A DNA stretch of 37,281 nucleotides from Thioploca sp. (lineage in GTDB: Bacteria > Pseudomonadota > Gammaproteobacteria > Beggiatoales > Beggiatoaceae), in assembly GCA_030627125.1 (NCBI GenBank), contig DAOUSR010000011.1:1-37281 (forward strand). The letters run 5' to 3'. Numbering within the stretch: position 1 is the first letter of the stretch; each line of letters starts with the position of its first letter. The notes beneath the pieces are model-generated. The model was not told the DNA's origin, ran no database searches, and saw only the letters and a program-made list of their open reading frames with translations. A program made the translations under genes and the position numbers. Shown piece by piece: positions 1-7,887 of this stretch.

Positions 1-1
1 G

Positions 2-295
2 TCTAACTTTGAATTTAGAGGAGCATCTATAACTGGCGGAACTTTAGGCGGAAATATCTTTAACAACAGCCCTATTAATGGCCAATTTGAAGATGTTTAT
101 TTGGAAGCAAATACCCATATTATTGGTGGTAAACTCCAAGGCTATATTATCGGTGATTCCGAGCAAAAAGCTATTTTACAAGACCTTATTATAACCGGTC
201 ATGGAATTCTGCAAAATGTGAAAATTGTCGAAGGAGTCGAAATTGCTGATACAGTTAAAGTTGACGAAAGTGTTGAATTTATCCAAAAACAGTAA
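2..295 (+). CDS. C-terminal part of a beta-repeat surface-type protein (5' end outside window)
   Basis: The frame is open from the first bases of the window to a TAA at 293-295, so this is the last 97 residues of a longer protein, not a small gene starting at the internal TTG at 101. The sequence has short Gly-rich turns with alternating hydrophobic residues (ITGGTLGG, ISGG-like IIGGKLQGYIIG, LIITGHGILQNVKIVEGV). This pattern fits a right-handed parallel beta-helix or similar repeat fold, as in secreted or surface proteins. No catalytic motif or C-terminal anchor is visible. Function is unknown; the beta-repeat reading is inferred from composition and periodicity only. Confidence 0.6.
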   Translation, partial: SNFEFRGASITGGTLGGNIFNNSPINGQFEDVYLEANTHIIGGKLQGYIIGDSEQKAILQDLIITGHGILQNVKIVEGVEIADTVKVDESVEFIQKQ

Positions 296-420
296 TTAGT
301 TATGTATTGTTACATACGAAATTATTGAAGTAAATTTGTTTAGCATTACCGGTGATTTTCTGATGCTTTAATTGGATTATTGTTACTCTCAACAGGAAAA
401 ACGGCTACATTATAAAAATT

Positions 421-492
421 GGTAGTCTTGCACAAAGTAGTGTAATGGTTTAAAATTACAACAAATCAACCACTACTTTATTTAGGACTACC
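421..492. repeat. Palindromic repeat element, copy 1 (GGTAGTC family)
   Basis: Two 22-bp arms (421-442 and 471-492) match in inverted orientation at 18 of 22 positions, around a 28-bp centre. The outer ends read GGTAGTC and GACTACC; the inner ends read AAGTAGTG and CACTACTT. A second copy with the same arms lies at 11806-11895. No clear target duplication is seen. This is a MITE or REPIN-like non-coding element sitting 38 bp upstream of the HAD gene. Confidence 0.75.
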
Positions 493-530
493 AAGAATTG
501 CTACACCAGTGAACCAAATTTGGTAAAAAT

Positions 531-1145
531 ATGGAATTATTAAAACGGCTATTATTTAGCTTGCGTATGTTACATCGTTATTGTCATGCTTTGAGGAAAA
601 TTTCTCTTACCACTCCTAATAATCAAAAACTGCTTGATATAGCTCCAAAAACTTTCCAACAACAAGGTATTAATGTCTTAATTCTTGATTTTGATGGTGT
701 TTTAGCATCACATGGAGAACTTTATCCAACCAAAGAATTACATGAATGGTTGCATGATTGTGTGAAAGTATTTGGTGCAGAACAAGTTTTTATTTTGTCT
801 AATAAACCATTAGCAGAACGGATTGCTTATTTTAAACAGCATTATCCAGGAATTCGTTATATAAAAGAAGTTAAGAAAAAGCCTTATCCAGACGGATTAC
901 GCAAGATCATGTCCTTGACTAAAGAACAATCTTTAATGTTGGTGGATGATCGTTTGTTAACCGGAAGTTTGGCGGCTTGTATTGCTAACATACCTGTAAC
1001 CTACATTACGCAGCCTTATGTTTGCATATCAAAACGCCCAGTATCAGAGGTATTTTTTATATCCTTACGATTGTTAGAACGTTGGTTAATATACTTATTA
1101 TGCTTAACGACAAGCAAAGAAAATACTCAAGTTAATAGAAAGTAG
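531..1145 (+). CDS. HAD-superfamily phosphatase, YqeG/GEP4-like
   Basis: The 204-residue protein carries the HAD motifs in order: DFDGVLAS at about 53-60 (nucleophile D53, acid/base D55), ILSNKP with S90, a Lys in KKKP at about 115-118, and LVDDRLLTG at about 137-145 (Mg-binding D139/D140). The compact size and the KP motif followed by VDD resemble the HAD-IIIA YqeG/GEP4 group, where members act on phosphatidylglycerophosphate. Substrate here is not established. A basic N-terminal stretch and a hydrophobic C-terminal segment (LLERWLIYLLCL) suggest membrane association. The ATG at 531 has no obvious Shine-Dalgarno; it begins 38 bp after the palindromic element. It sits 29 bp before the DUF2130 gene on the same strand. 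Confidence 0.75.
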   Translation: MELLKRLLFSLRMLHRYCHALRKISLTTPNNQKLLDIAPKTFQQQGINVLILDFDGVLASHGELYPTKELHEWLHDCVKVFGAEQVFILSNKPLAERIAYFKQHYPGIRYIKEVKKKPYPDGLRKIMSLTKEQSLMLVDDRLLTGSLAACIANIPVTYITQPYVCISKRPVSEVFFISLRLLERWLIYLLCLTTSKENTQVNRK

Positions 1146-1174
1146 AAAATTAATTACTTTCAACGAGAAATATT

Positions 1175-2419
1175 ATGAATAAGGAAAAAATAAATTGTCC
1201 AAAATGTGGTGAAGAAATTGATGTTAATGGTATTTTATATAATAAAGTTGATGAACGACTTAAAAAACAATATCAAGATGAATTAGCGAAAGAAAAAGAA
1301 AAGTGTGATATTCAAGCATCTAAACTAACAAAAGAGCGGACAAAGCTAGAAGTAGAAAAAAATAAACAGCAAGAGGAAATATCAAAACAAGTAAATCAAG
1401 AGATTAAGCAGAAAGAGAAAGATTTGCAGAAAAAAATCAAGGCAGAAATAGAAGATGAACAATCAGACGCATTCAACTCATTACGTGAAGAATTAAATGA
1501 TAAGTCTACTAAAATAAAAGAATTTCATAAGATTTCAGTAGAACTTGAAAAAACAAAAAGAGAAAAAGATGAGCTAGAAGAATCAATAAAAGTAGAATCA
1601 GAAAAAGAATTTAACAAGAAACTTATTGAAGAAAAAAAGAAGATTCACAAAGAAGCAAGCGATAAAACCGAATTTAAGTTAAAAGAACTTGAAAAACAGT
1701 TAGAAGTTCAAAAAAAGCTAACTGAGGAAATGCAGCGTAAACAAGAACAAGGTTCAACCCAGATTCAAGGTGAAGTACAGGAATTGGCAATTGAAGAGTG
1801 GCTAACAGAAAAATTTCCATTAGATGTAATTGAAGAAATAAAGAAAGGTGAACTGGGTGCAGATTGTTTGCAAATAGTACATACTCTCACTCGACAAAAT
1901 TGTGGGACTATTTACTACGAAAGTAAGCGAACTAAGGTATTTCAGCAAAACTGGATTGAAAAATTCAAATCAGATATTCGTGAGAAAAATGCAAATATTG
2001 GTGTATTAGTAACGAAAGTTATGCCATCAGGTATGGATCGTCTGGGCTTAAAAAATGGGATATGGATTTGTTCGTTTGATGAATTTAAAGGTTTGTGTAC
2101 TGTTTTGCGTGAATCCATAATTCAAATAAGTACAGCAATTAATACGCAGGAAAATAAAGGCGATAAGATGGGTATGCTTTATGATTTTCTTACCAGCAAC
2201 GAATTTAAATTGCAAATAGAAGCAATAGTGGAAGGTTTCACTCAAATGAAATCTGATCTGGAGTCAGAACAGCGTTCAATGCGGACTATATGGAAGAAAC
2301 GAGAAAAACAAATTGAGAAAGTTCTGTTAAATACAACTGGTATGTATGGCTCAATAAAGGGAATTGCAGGTAATGCAGTTCAATCTATTGCTCTTTTAGA
2401 ATTACCATCAGACGATTAG
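1175..2419 (+). CDS. DUF2130 coiled-coil protein with a possible PD-(D/E)XK nuclease fold
   Basis: This 414-residue protein has an N-terminal zinc-ribbon-like CPKCGEE (residues 8-14), a long charged coiled coil (about 30-195, rich in E, K and Q), and a compact C-terminal domain typical of DUF2130. In that domain I see ELAIEEWL (203-210), GELGAD ending at D230, GTIYYESKRTK with E249-x-K251, then a helix starting NWIEKFKSD. The Glu / Asp / E-x-K order matches the PD-(D/E)XK nuclease signature; that is my inference. A GAGAA Shine-Dalgarno-like stretch precedes the ATG. Family members are reported only as DUF2130 and their function is not known. It is convergent with nadA. Confidence 0.85.
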   Translation: MNKEKINCPKCGEEIDVNGILYNKVDERLKKQYQDELAKEKEKCDIQASKLTKERTKLEVEKNKQQEEISKQVNQEIKQKEKDLQKKIKAEIEDEQSDAFNSLREELNDKSTKIKEFHKISVELEKTKREKDELEESIKVESEKEFNKKLIEEKKKIHKEASDKTEFKLKELEKQLEVQKKLTEEMQRKQEQGSTQIQGEVQELAIEEWLTEKFPLDVIEEIKKGELGADCLQIVHTLTRQNCGTIYYESKRTKVFQQNWIEKFKSDIREKNANIGVLVTKVMPSGMDRLGLKNGIWICSFDEFKGLCTVLRESIIQISTAINTQENKGDKMGMLYDFLTSNEFKLQIEAIVEGFTQMKSDLESEQRSMRTIWKKREKQIEKVLLNTTGMYGSIKGIAGNAVQSIALLELPSDD

Positions 2420-2518
2420 ATGTAATTTCTCACTTGTGGTTGTAATTTTTTGTATATACTGAACTTATATAGTTGATGTAACTCGCAAATTTATTACATC
2501 ATACGATCCATTATTATT

Positions 2519-3589
2519 CTAACATACCACCAACATCTGCTCCAAAGCTAAACGAGCTTGTTCTGCATCTTGTGGGTCAACCTTAATTTGATTGACAACA
2601 TTGCCAGCAACTAAATTTTCTAATACCCATAATAAATGTTGTGGATCAATTCGATACATGGTAGAACACATACAAACTACCGGAGCCATATAATGAACAA
2701 ATTTACCTTCAGCTTGCTTAGCTAATCGATCAACTAAGTTAATTTCGGTTCCAACTAACCAACGACTACCTACTGGAGAATCTTGCACTGTTTTGATAAT
2801 AAATTCCGTTGAACCAACTGCATCAGATTTTTGACAAACTTCAAAAGGTGCTTCTGGATGTGAGATTACTTTACCTGCTGGATAAGTAGCCCGATATTGG
2901 TCAATATGCTCTGGCTGAAACTGTTGATGGACTGAACAAAAACCATCCCATAAAATAATTTTTGCCGCTTCAATTTCTTCTCTAGTCAAACCACCATTAG
3001 GTTTATCAAAATCCCACACTACCATCTGTTCCAGTGGAATTCCCATAGCATAACCGGTATTGCGTCCCAGATGTTGATCTGGAAAAAACAGAACCTTTTC
3101 ACGCTGGTTGAAAGACCATTCTAAAACTTTTCGAGCATTAGAAGAAGTACAAACGATACCACCATGTCGACCGCAGAAAGCTTTCAAATTAGCGGCTGAA
3201 TTAATATAAGTAATTGGAGTAATTGATTCATCTGGGTTCAACATAGCAGATAATTCTTGCCAAGCCTGTTCAACTTTATCCAAGCTTGCCATATCAGCCA
3301 TCGAGCAACCAGCAGATAAATCTGGTAAAATTGCAATCTGTTCTGGACCTGATAATATATCAGCAACTTCAGCCATAAAATGTACACCACAAAATATGAT
3401 GTATTCAGCTCCAGATTGACTAGCTTGCCGAGATAATTTTAAAGAATCTCCAGTATAATCAGCATGTTTAAATACTTCTTCACGTTGATAGTGATGACCT
3501 AAAATTACTAAACGTTTGCCTAATTTTTGTTTGGCAATAATTATACGCTCTTCACATTGAGCATCAGATAGTTCTTGAGGGATAGACAT
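2519..3589 (-). CDS. nadA: Quinolinate synthase NadA
   Basis: NadA condenses iminoaspartate with dihydroxyacetone phosphate to give quinolinate, the second step of de novo NAD synthesis, using a [4Fe-4S] cluster. The 356-residue length and motifs fit: ILGHHYQREEV (29-39), CGVHFMAE (67-74), LPDLSAGCSMAD (88-99), CTSSNARK (147-154), GFCSVH (216-221) and CMCSTMYR (306-313). C147, C218 and C306 or C308 are the likely cluster ligands. The gene stands alone; nadB and nadC are not in the window, but nadE (NAD synthetase) is, 23 kb away. It starts at the ATG at 3587-3589. Confidence 0.96.
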   Translation of the reverse strand: MSIPQELSDAQCEERIIIAKQKLGKRLVILGHHYQREEVFKHADYTGDSLKLSRQASQSGAEYIIFCGVHFMAEVADILSGPEQIAILPDLSAGCSMADMASLDKVEQAWQELSAMLNPDESITPITYINSAANLKAFCGRHGGIVCTSSNARKVLEWSFNQREKVLFFPDQHLGRNTGYAMGIPLEQMVVWDFDKPNGGLTREEIEAAKIILWDGFCSVHQQFQPEHIDQYRATYPAGKVISHPEAPFEVCQKSDAVGSTEFIIKTVQDSPVGSRWLVGTEINLVDRLAKQAEGKFVHYMAPVVCMCSTMYRIDPQHLLWVLENLVAGNVVNQIKVDPQDAEQARLALEQMLVVC

Positions 3590-3637
3590 AGTTTAAATTT
3601 TGAATAGGGTAGCGTGTGATTAATTGAATGGGATTAT

Positions 3638-4006
3638 TTATATAGAATGTATATATTCGTCTAATTTTTTTATAATAAAGTCACTAATATGTTTATCTAT
3701 TTGATGGCTAGATTCCAAAAATTTAGGCATCGCTTCACTATATGCGAATCTACCTTTCGGGATAAATACTGGACTCATATTTTTATGTGGTGAGGCTTCT
3801 CCATCATCTATATAGTGATGACTGAATCCTTTATCATAATCCCAAGAAATAACTCTTTCTTTCTGCAACCGATCATAACAAAGTTGAAAATTGGTAATCT
3901 CACCATTATCAATATCAAACCACACAAACAGGTCAAAGTATTCATCTTGGAACCAGTGCTTCCTCCTATTTCTCTCATCTTGATATAAATTAAATTCTAC
4001 TAACAT
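3638..4006 (-). CDS. Unknown 122-residue protein
   Basis: I do not recognise a named family. The protein is soluble, rich in aromatic and acidic residues, with WFQDEYFDLFVWFD near the N-terminus, FQLCYDR, and a central GFSHHYIDDGEASPHKN segment whose clustered His and Asp (HHYIDD) and following PHKNMSPVFIP look conserved-protein-like rather than random. There is no signal peptide or membrane segment. It lies 48 bp upstream of nadA on the same strand and could be co-transcribed with it, though no functional link is known. The Shine-Dalgarno is weak. Regular codon structure and the composition support a real gene. Confidence 0.6.
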   Translation of the reverse strand: MLVEFNLYQDERNRRKHWFQDEYFDLFVWFDIDNGEITNFQLCYDRLQKERVISWDYDKGFSHHYIDDGEASPHKNMSPVFIPKGRFAYSEAMPKFLESSHQIDKHISDFIIKKLDEYIHSI

Positions 4007-4951
4007 AGTTCATAGAAAACATGCAATATATTAAAAATATGCTTGATAATTTTAGTTGAATATTATAAATATTATCATGATACTGAATCATTAGGTTGGA
4101 CGATTTAGCATATTGTGACAATATCATTGTAGAAACAACAGTTGTAATTATCGCAATATAACTATAATTTACCCGCCACCAAATCCACTAAAATAATGAG
4201 CGTTTGATAAAACTTAAAAATAATTTTTTATTGCAGCCATTCTTTCAAATAATACATAAAATATACCATATCGTATCAAATAGAAAATAATTTCTAATAT
4301 ATCAAAGACAACAGTTTTGTTTGCTCTTTTTGAAAATTGATAATATTTTTTATATTATCTCACATATTTGGCAGGACGACCGCATTAAAAATATTAATTA
4401 AACATAAGTTTGAAACTATAACTGTTATTACATCTAACTTTACACAAATATGTAAATTTAGTTATAGCTATATAAAATTAATTAGAGAACTAAGATTTGA
4501 AAATAGTAGATTTTTATATTGCTTGATATCACTAGCTTTTTATTTTTACATAAATTTTTAATACTCTTAATTTACATTTAACCTATCAGAACCCATATTA
4601 TTAGCGTTAGTTATTTATCCATACTGGAATGACTTTGGGAGATCGTGTTAACTTTTTTATGAGCGTTGATTTTTGGTTCTGGAATTGAAATGTTGACGTT
4701 TGAGGAAAGCAGATTATCAGAAGCAACTACGGCTTATCAAGTTAAGACTTGGTTGAAAAATACTTGTATTACTATAGTTTGGCTATTGCAGGTTTTGATT
4801 GGAATTCATATTATGTTGGCGTATTATTTTTAGACATACCAACGCAGAGCATCAATGTCATTAATTTAAGGGTTGGTAATTTTGAAGTTCAAGATTTATC
4901 TCGAATAATTGTCTATACAAAATAAACTTTGTACTTCAAAATATCATTAAG
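4007..4951. other. 945-bp gene-poor stretch with possible coding debris
   Basis: This very AT-rich region holds no convincing gene. A 74-codon reading frame at 4337-4561 is of low-complexity AT-rich composition and has no ribosome site. Around 4570-4833 short in-frame stretches look protein-like but are separated by stops (one ends ...YPYWNDFGRSC), suggesting decayed coding DNA. The best surviving piece is listed separately at 4690-4833. Confidence 0.5.
4690..4833 (+). pseudogene. Possible 47-residue membrane peptide or gene remnant
   Basis: The frame from ATG 4690 to TAG 4831-4833 encodes 47 residues. It begins MLTFEESRLSEATTAY, then has KTWLKN and a single hydrophobic segment (TIVWLLQVLIGIHIMLAYYF). 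Base use is richer in G than the surrounding DNA, which suggests a coding origin. There is no good Shine-Dalgarno. It could be a small membrane protein or the tail of a broken gene. I cannot assign a family. Confidence 0.25.
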
Positions 4952-5197
4952 TTAATGAGAGTGACGTAGGACATGAGAATGGCTAACTAATTTTGCAATA
5001 ATCTTATATGATTTATCATAATTAGGTAATAACCATTTCCTAGTTCTTTTCTCAGTCTTAATATTTTTAGTTACACTAGCGTGATGTTTTAGCTTTGAAT
5101 TAGCTTTTATCAGTCCATAGATAAATGCAATTACAACTAAAATAGGAATTCCCATTAAGACAAAAGCATATATCCCAATAAAAATATGGCCTAACAT
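4952..5197 (-). CDS. Small single-pass membrane protein with a strong Shine-Dalgarno
   Basis: The 81-residue product has one hydrophobic segment (about residues 5-30, IFIGIYAFVLMGIPILVVIA) followed by a basic, His-rich tail (KLKHH, KRTRKW, HSHVLRHSH). The start is fixed by a perfect AGGAGG on the minus strand, 8 bases upstream of the ATG at 5195-5197, one of the best ribosome sites in the window. That makes translation likely despite the lack of a recognised family. The predicted topology is a short N-terminus, one helix and a cytoplasmic basic tail. It stands alone on its strand; no function can be assigned. Confidence 0.55.
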   Translation of the reverse strand: MLGHIFIGIYAFVLMGIPILVVIAFIYGLIKANSKLKHHASVTKNIKTEKRTRKWLLPNYDKSYKIIAKLVSHSHVLRHSH

Positions 5198-5361
5198 TTT
5201 AATAACCTCCTATTTATCAATATTTTGATAAAATTTCTGATGTAAATTAATCTTGTAAATTATCTTAATTAAGAGCTAAAGTAGCTATAATATAGCTTTA
5301 ATTGTAGATAATCTTTGTCGTCTTATTAAGAACATGCTAATATTATAAACAGCTTAACTAA

Positions 5362-5497
5362 CAATAGTTCGGACAGTTTTTATAACTAATTGTTATTAAA
5401 GTATTTTTTATTTTCACGACAAAATTATAAAATGCTTAAATTTCAATGAGTTAATTTATTACTTGAGTCTATTTTTTAAAAACTGTCCGAACTATTG
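5362..5497. mobile_element. MITE-like element with perfect terminal inverted repeats and TA flanks
   Basis: A perfect 21-bp inverted repeat pairs 5362-5382 with 5477-5497 around 94 bp of AT-rich DNA. The inner part of each arm reads GTTCGGACAGTTTTTA, or its complement at the right end. Outside this each side carries TA, and beyond that CAA on the left and TTG on the right. This is what a TA-duplicating element (IS630/mariner type) inserted into CAATATTG would leave. There is no transposase inside, so it would be non-autonomous. Confidence 0.65.
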
Positions 5498-5624
5498 AAC
5501 TAAACTACTTTGTAATCAGTTTAATGTTTAAATCTATTATTTCTTATTCACAATAATAGCAAATTTTTGTAAACTGTTTATGTCTAAAAGAGACCTTTTT
5601 ATTAAGTAATATGTCTAATCAAAC

Positions 5625-5644
5625 TTTGTTTACATTTGTTTACA
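5625..5644. promoter_or_regulatory. Tandem 10-bp direct repeat upstream of the octaheme cytochrome gene
   Basis: TTTGTTTACA occurs twice back to back (5625-5634 and 5635-5644), ending 19 bases before the ATG at 5664. A related inverted version (TTGTAAACTGTTTA) lies about 60 bases upstream near 5568-5581. It may be a repressor or activator site, but no known consensus is matched. Confidence 0.3.
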
Positions 5645-5663
5645 ATTTAATTTCAATTTTTTT

Positions 5664-7202
5664 ATGAAAATACGATTCCTTAATTCTTTTTTAACGCTAT
5701 TTATTGTTTGTAATATAGCTATTGTCCATTCTGCTGACACAGATGATGTCAACCATTCAACTGCTGATCACGAAAAATTTAAAATATTACAAGAAACATT
5801 GTCAACTGGTCCTGAAGTAACTAAAGCTTGTCTTACTTGCCACACCGAAGCGGCTAAACAAGTACATAAAACCATACACTGGCAATGGCAATTTACCCAT
5901 CCTGATACTCATCAAAAATTAGGTAAAAAAAATATCATCAATAATTTCTGTGGTTCAATTGTTGGCAATTATTCCCATTGTACTAGCTGTCATGCTGGTT
6001 ATGGTTGGGAAGATGGAAACTTTGATTTTACTATAGAAGAAAATGTAGACTGCTTAGTCTGTCATGATACTACTGGAACCTATAAAAAGTTCCCACTTGA
6101 TGCTGGTCATCCGGCTTATGAAGAAAAATCATATAATGGAATAGTTTTTAAGGTTCCTGACTTAAACTATATTGCCCAAAATATCGGTAAAACCAGTCGC
6201 AAATCCTGTGGTGTTTGTCATTTTTATGGAGCTGGTGGAGATGGAGTTAAGCATGGTGATTTGGATTCATCTTTATTCGAGCCAGATAAAGATTTAGATG
6301 TTCATATGGATGTAGATGGATTAAATTTTAATTGTGCAACTTGTCATACAACTGATAATCATGAGGTGCAGGGAAGCCGTTATACTACGGTTGCTAAAGA
6401 TGAGCATGGCATTGATATCCCCGGCCGAACTAACAACAGTCGTGCTACTTGTGAATCTTGTCATGGTATGAAACCACATTTAAGTAATGCCAATAGTAAA
6501 ATAAATGATCATATCAATAAGATAACATGTCAAACTTGTCATATTCCTGAATATGCAAGAGGTGGAGTATTGACTCTAACTAATTGGGATCGGTCAGAAG
6601 CAAATCGTAATTCTCCAATGGGAAAGTTGGAATGGGATGAAGAGCTTATTCCAGAATATGCTTGGTATTCTGGAAATATGCAATTTACTTTATTAGATGA
6701 CAAAATTGATCCAACTAAACCAGTAAATATTAATCATTTTTCTGGCAGTTATGATGATCCAAATGCCCGTATTTGGCCTTTTAAAATCATGCGTGGTAGA
6801 CAACTCTATGATAAGAAAACTAATAACTTAGTTGTTTTCAAAGTATTTGGTGAAGATAAAGCAGCTTATCTCAAATCTTTTAATTGGAATGATTCAATTA
6901 AATCAGCAATGGATTCTATCGGAGCTGATTATAGTGGTGAGTATGGTTTTGTGGACAGCACTTTGATGTATTGGCCTTTATCTCATATGATTGCTCCAAA
7001 AGAGGATGCTTTAGGATGTGCTGATTGCCACAGTAAAGAAGGTCGATTAAAAAATCTCACTGGTTTTTATATGCCGGGGCGAGATAATAATATTTGGTTG
7101 GATCGGATAGGTTGGTTAATTGTATTGTCCACATTAATCGGTATTTTATTACATGGATTGGGACGTATTGTTTTCAATATAAAAAGGAAAAGGAGTAAAT
7201 AA
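5664..7202 (+). CDS. Octaheme c-type cytochrome, tetrathionate reductase (OTR) family
   Basis: Eight CxxCH haem sites are visible: residues 56-60, 106-110, 130-134, 182-186, 224-228, 263-267, 289-293 and 452-456. The spacing and sequence around them (CTSCHAGYGWEDG, CGVCHFYGAGGDGVKHGDL, CESCHGMKPH, TCHIPEYARGG) fit the OTR family, known from Shewanella, where the enzyme reduces tetrathionate and also nitrite and hydroxylamine in vitro. A signal peptide (1-23) exports it to the periplasm. A C-terminal helix (about 483-505, WLIVLSTLIGILLHGLGRIV) with a basic tail would anchor it to the membrane. The stop overlaps the start of the next gene (TAATG), so it is coupled to the b-type cytochrome. The natural substrate cannot be read from sequence. 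Confidence 0.93.
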   Translation: MKIRFLNSFLTLFIVCNIAIVHSADTDDVNHSTADHEKFKILQETLSTGPEVTKACLTCHTEAAKQVHKTIHWQWQFTHPDTHQKLGKKNIINNFCGSIVGNYSHCTSCHAGYGWEDGNFDFTIEENVDCLVCHDTTGTYKKFPLDAGHPAYEEKSYNGIVFKVPDLNYIAQNIGKTSRKSCGVCHFYGAGGDGVKHGDLDSSLFEPDKDLDVHMDVDGLNFNCATCHTTDNHEVQGSRYTTVAKDEHGIDIPGRTNNSRATCESCHGMKPHLSNANSKINDHINKITCQTCHIPEYARGGVLTLTNWDRSEANRNSPMGKLEWDEELIPEYAWYSGNMQFTLLDDKIDPTKPVNINHFSGSYDDPNARIWPFKIMRGRQLYDKKTNNLVVFKVFGEDKAAYLKSFNWNDSIKSAMDSIGADYSGEYGFVDSTLMYWPLSHMIAPKEDALGCADCHSKEGRLKNLTGFYMPGRDNNIWLDRIGWLIVLSTLIGILLHGLGRIVFNIKRKRSK

Positions 7203-7801
7203 TGGCAAAAGTTATGATGTATAAAGGTTTTGAACGGTTTTGGCATTGGTTGCAAGCTGGTTTGATGATTTCTATGTTAATAACTGGTTTTGAGATTCAT
7301 GGCACGATTAATTGGTTAGGTTTTGAGACCGCAATTAACACTCATATTATTCTAGCATGGAGTCTAGTTGGACTTTGGATATTTGCTATTTTTTGGCATT
7401 TAGTTACTGGAGAATGGAAACAATATATTCCTTCAAGTTTTGGGCAAATAATGGTTATGGTGCATTATTACACTATTGGCATTTTTCGTAATTCTGAACA
7501 TCCGTTCCACAAAACGGTCCTGAAAAAACATAATCCTTTGCAACGAATGGCTTATTTATCATTACATTTGCTAATTTCTCCAACAATTTGGATTTCTGGT
7601 AGTTTCTTATATCTATTTCATATAATTCGAGAAACTTTGGGATTAGATATTAGTTTTATGACAATTGCGTTAGTACATACTGCAGCCGCTTTTGCTTTAT
7701 TAACATTTTTAATTGCTCATCTTTATCTGGCAATAACAACGAGTGAAAAACCTTTTGGTTATGTTAAAGCTATGATAACTGGTTATGAGAATGAAAAATA
7801 A
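7202..7801 (+). CDS. Cytochrome b561-type membrane subunit, electron donor to the octaheme cytochrome
   Basis: This 199-residue protein has about four to five membrane helices and the His pattern of the di-haem b561/thiosulfate-reductase cytochrome b family: H15 (RFWHW), H33, H48 (NTHIILAW), H66 (FWHLVTG), H122 (SLHLLIS), H159 (LVHTAAAF) and H173 (IAHLYLAI). Such subunits take electrons from quinol and pass them to a periplasmic partner. Its ATG overlaps the upstream stop by one base and is preceded by AAGGAAAAGGAG. That coupling argues that the two proteins form one membrane complex. A DNA remnant of an insertion sequence follows. Confidence 0.9.
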   Translation: MAKVMMYKGFERFWHWLQAGLMISMLITGFEIHGTINWLGFETAINTHIILAWSLVGLWIFAIFWHLVTGEWKQYIPSSFGQIMVMVHYYTIGIFRNSEHPFHKTVLKKHNPLQRMAYLSLHLLISPTIWISGSFLYLFHIIRETLGLDISFMTIALVHTAAAFALLTFLIAHLYLAITTSEKPFGYVKAMITGYENEK

Positions 7802-7887
7802 TTTGGACTAATTTCAGGCAAATAGTTCTATGGTCAAGTTGGTTTGTAATTACAGTTAGAATATTAAAAATATAGCCTACTTTTTGT

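Larger units (their letters stand above)
5198..5663. other. Intergenic region with operator-like palindrome and a MITE
   Basis: These 466 bases separate two divergent genes. They contain a 15-nt palindrome (AGCTATA-A-TATAGCT, 5283-5297) upstream of the small membrane protein gene, the inverted-repeat element at 5362-5497, and a tandem 10-mer just before the octaheme cytochrome gene. No coding sequence is seen. Confidence 0.6.

Noticed and set aside
101-295. Small gene starting at TTG 101
   Set aside because: The frame is open to the window start with matching repeat-like sequence, so this is the end of a longer gene.
4337-4561. 74-codon plus-strand reading frame
   Set aside because: AT-rich low-complexity translation, no ribosome site, no recognisable family.
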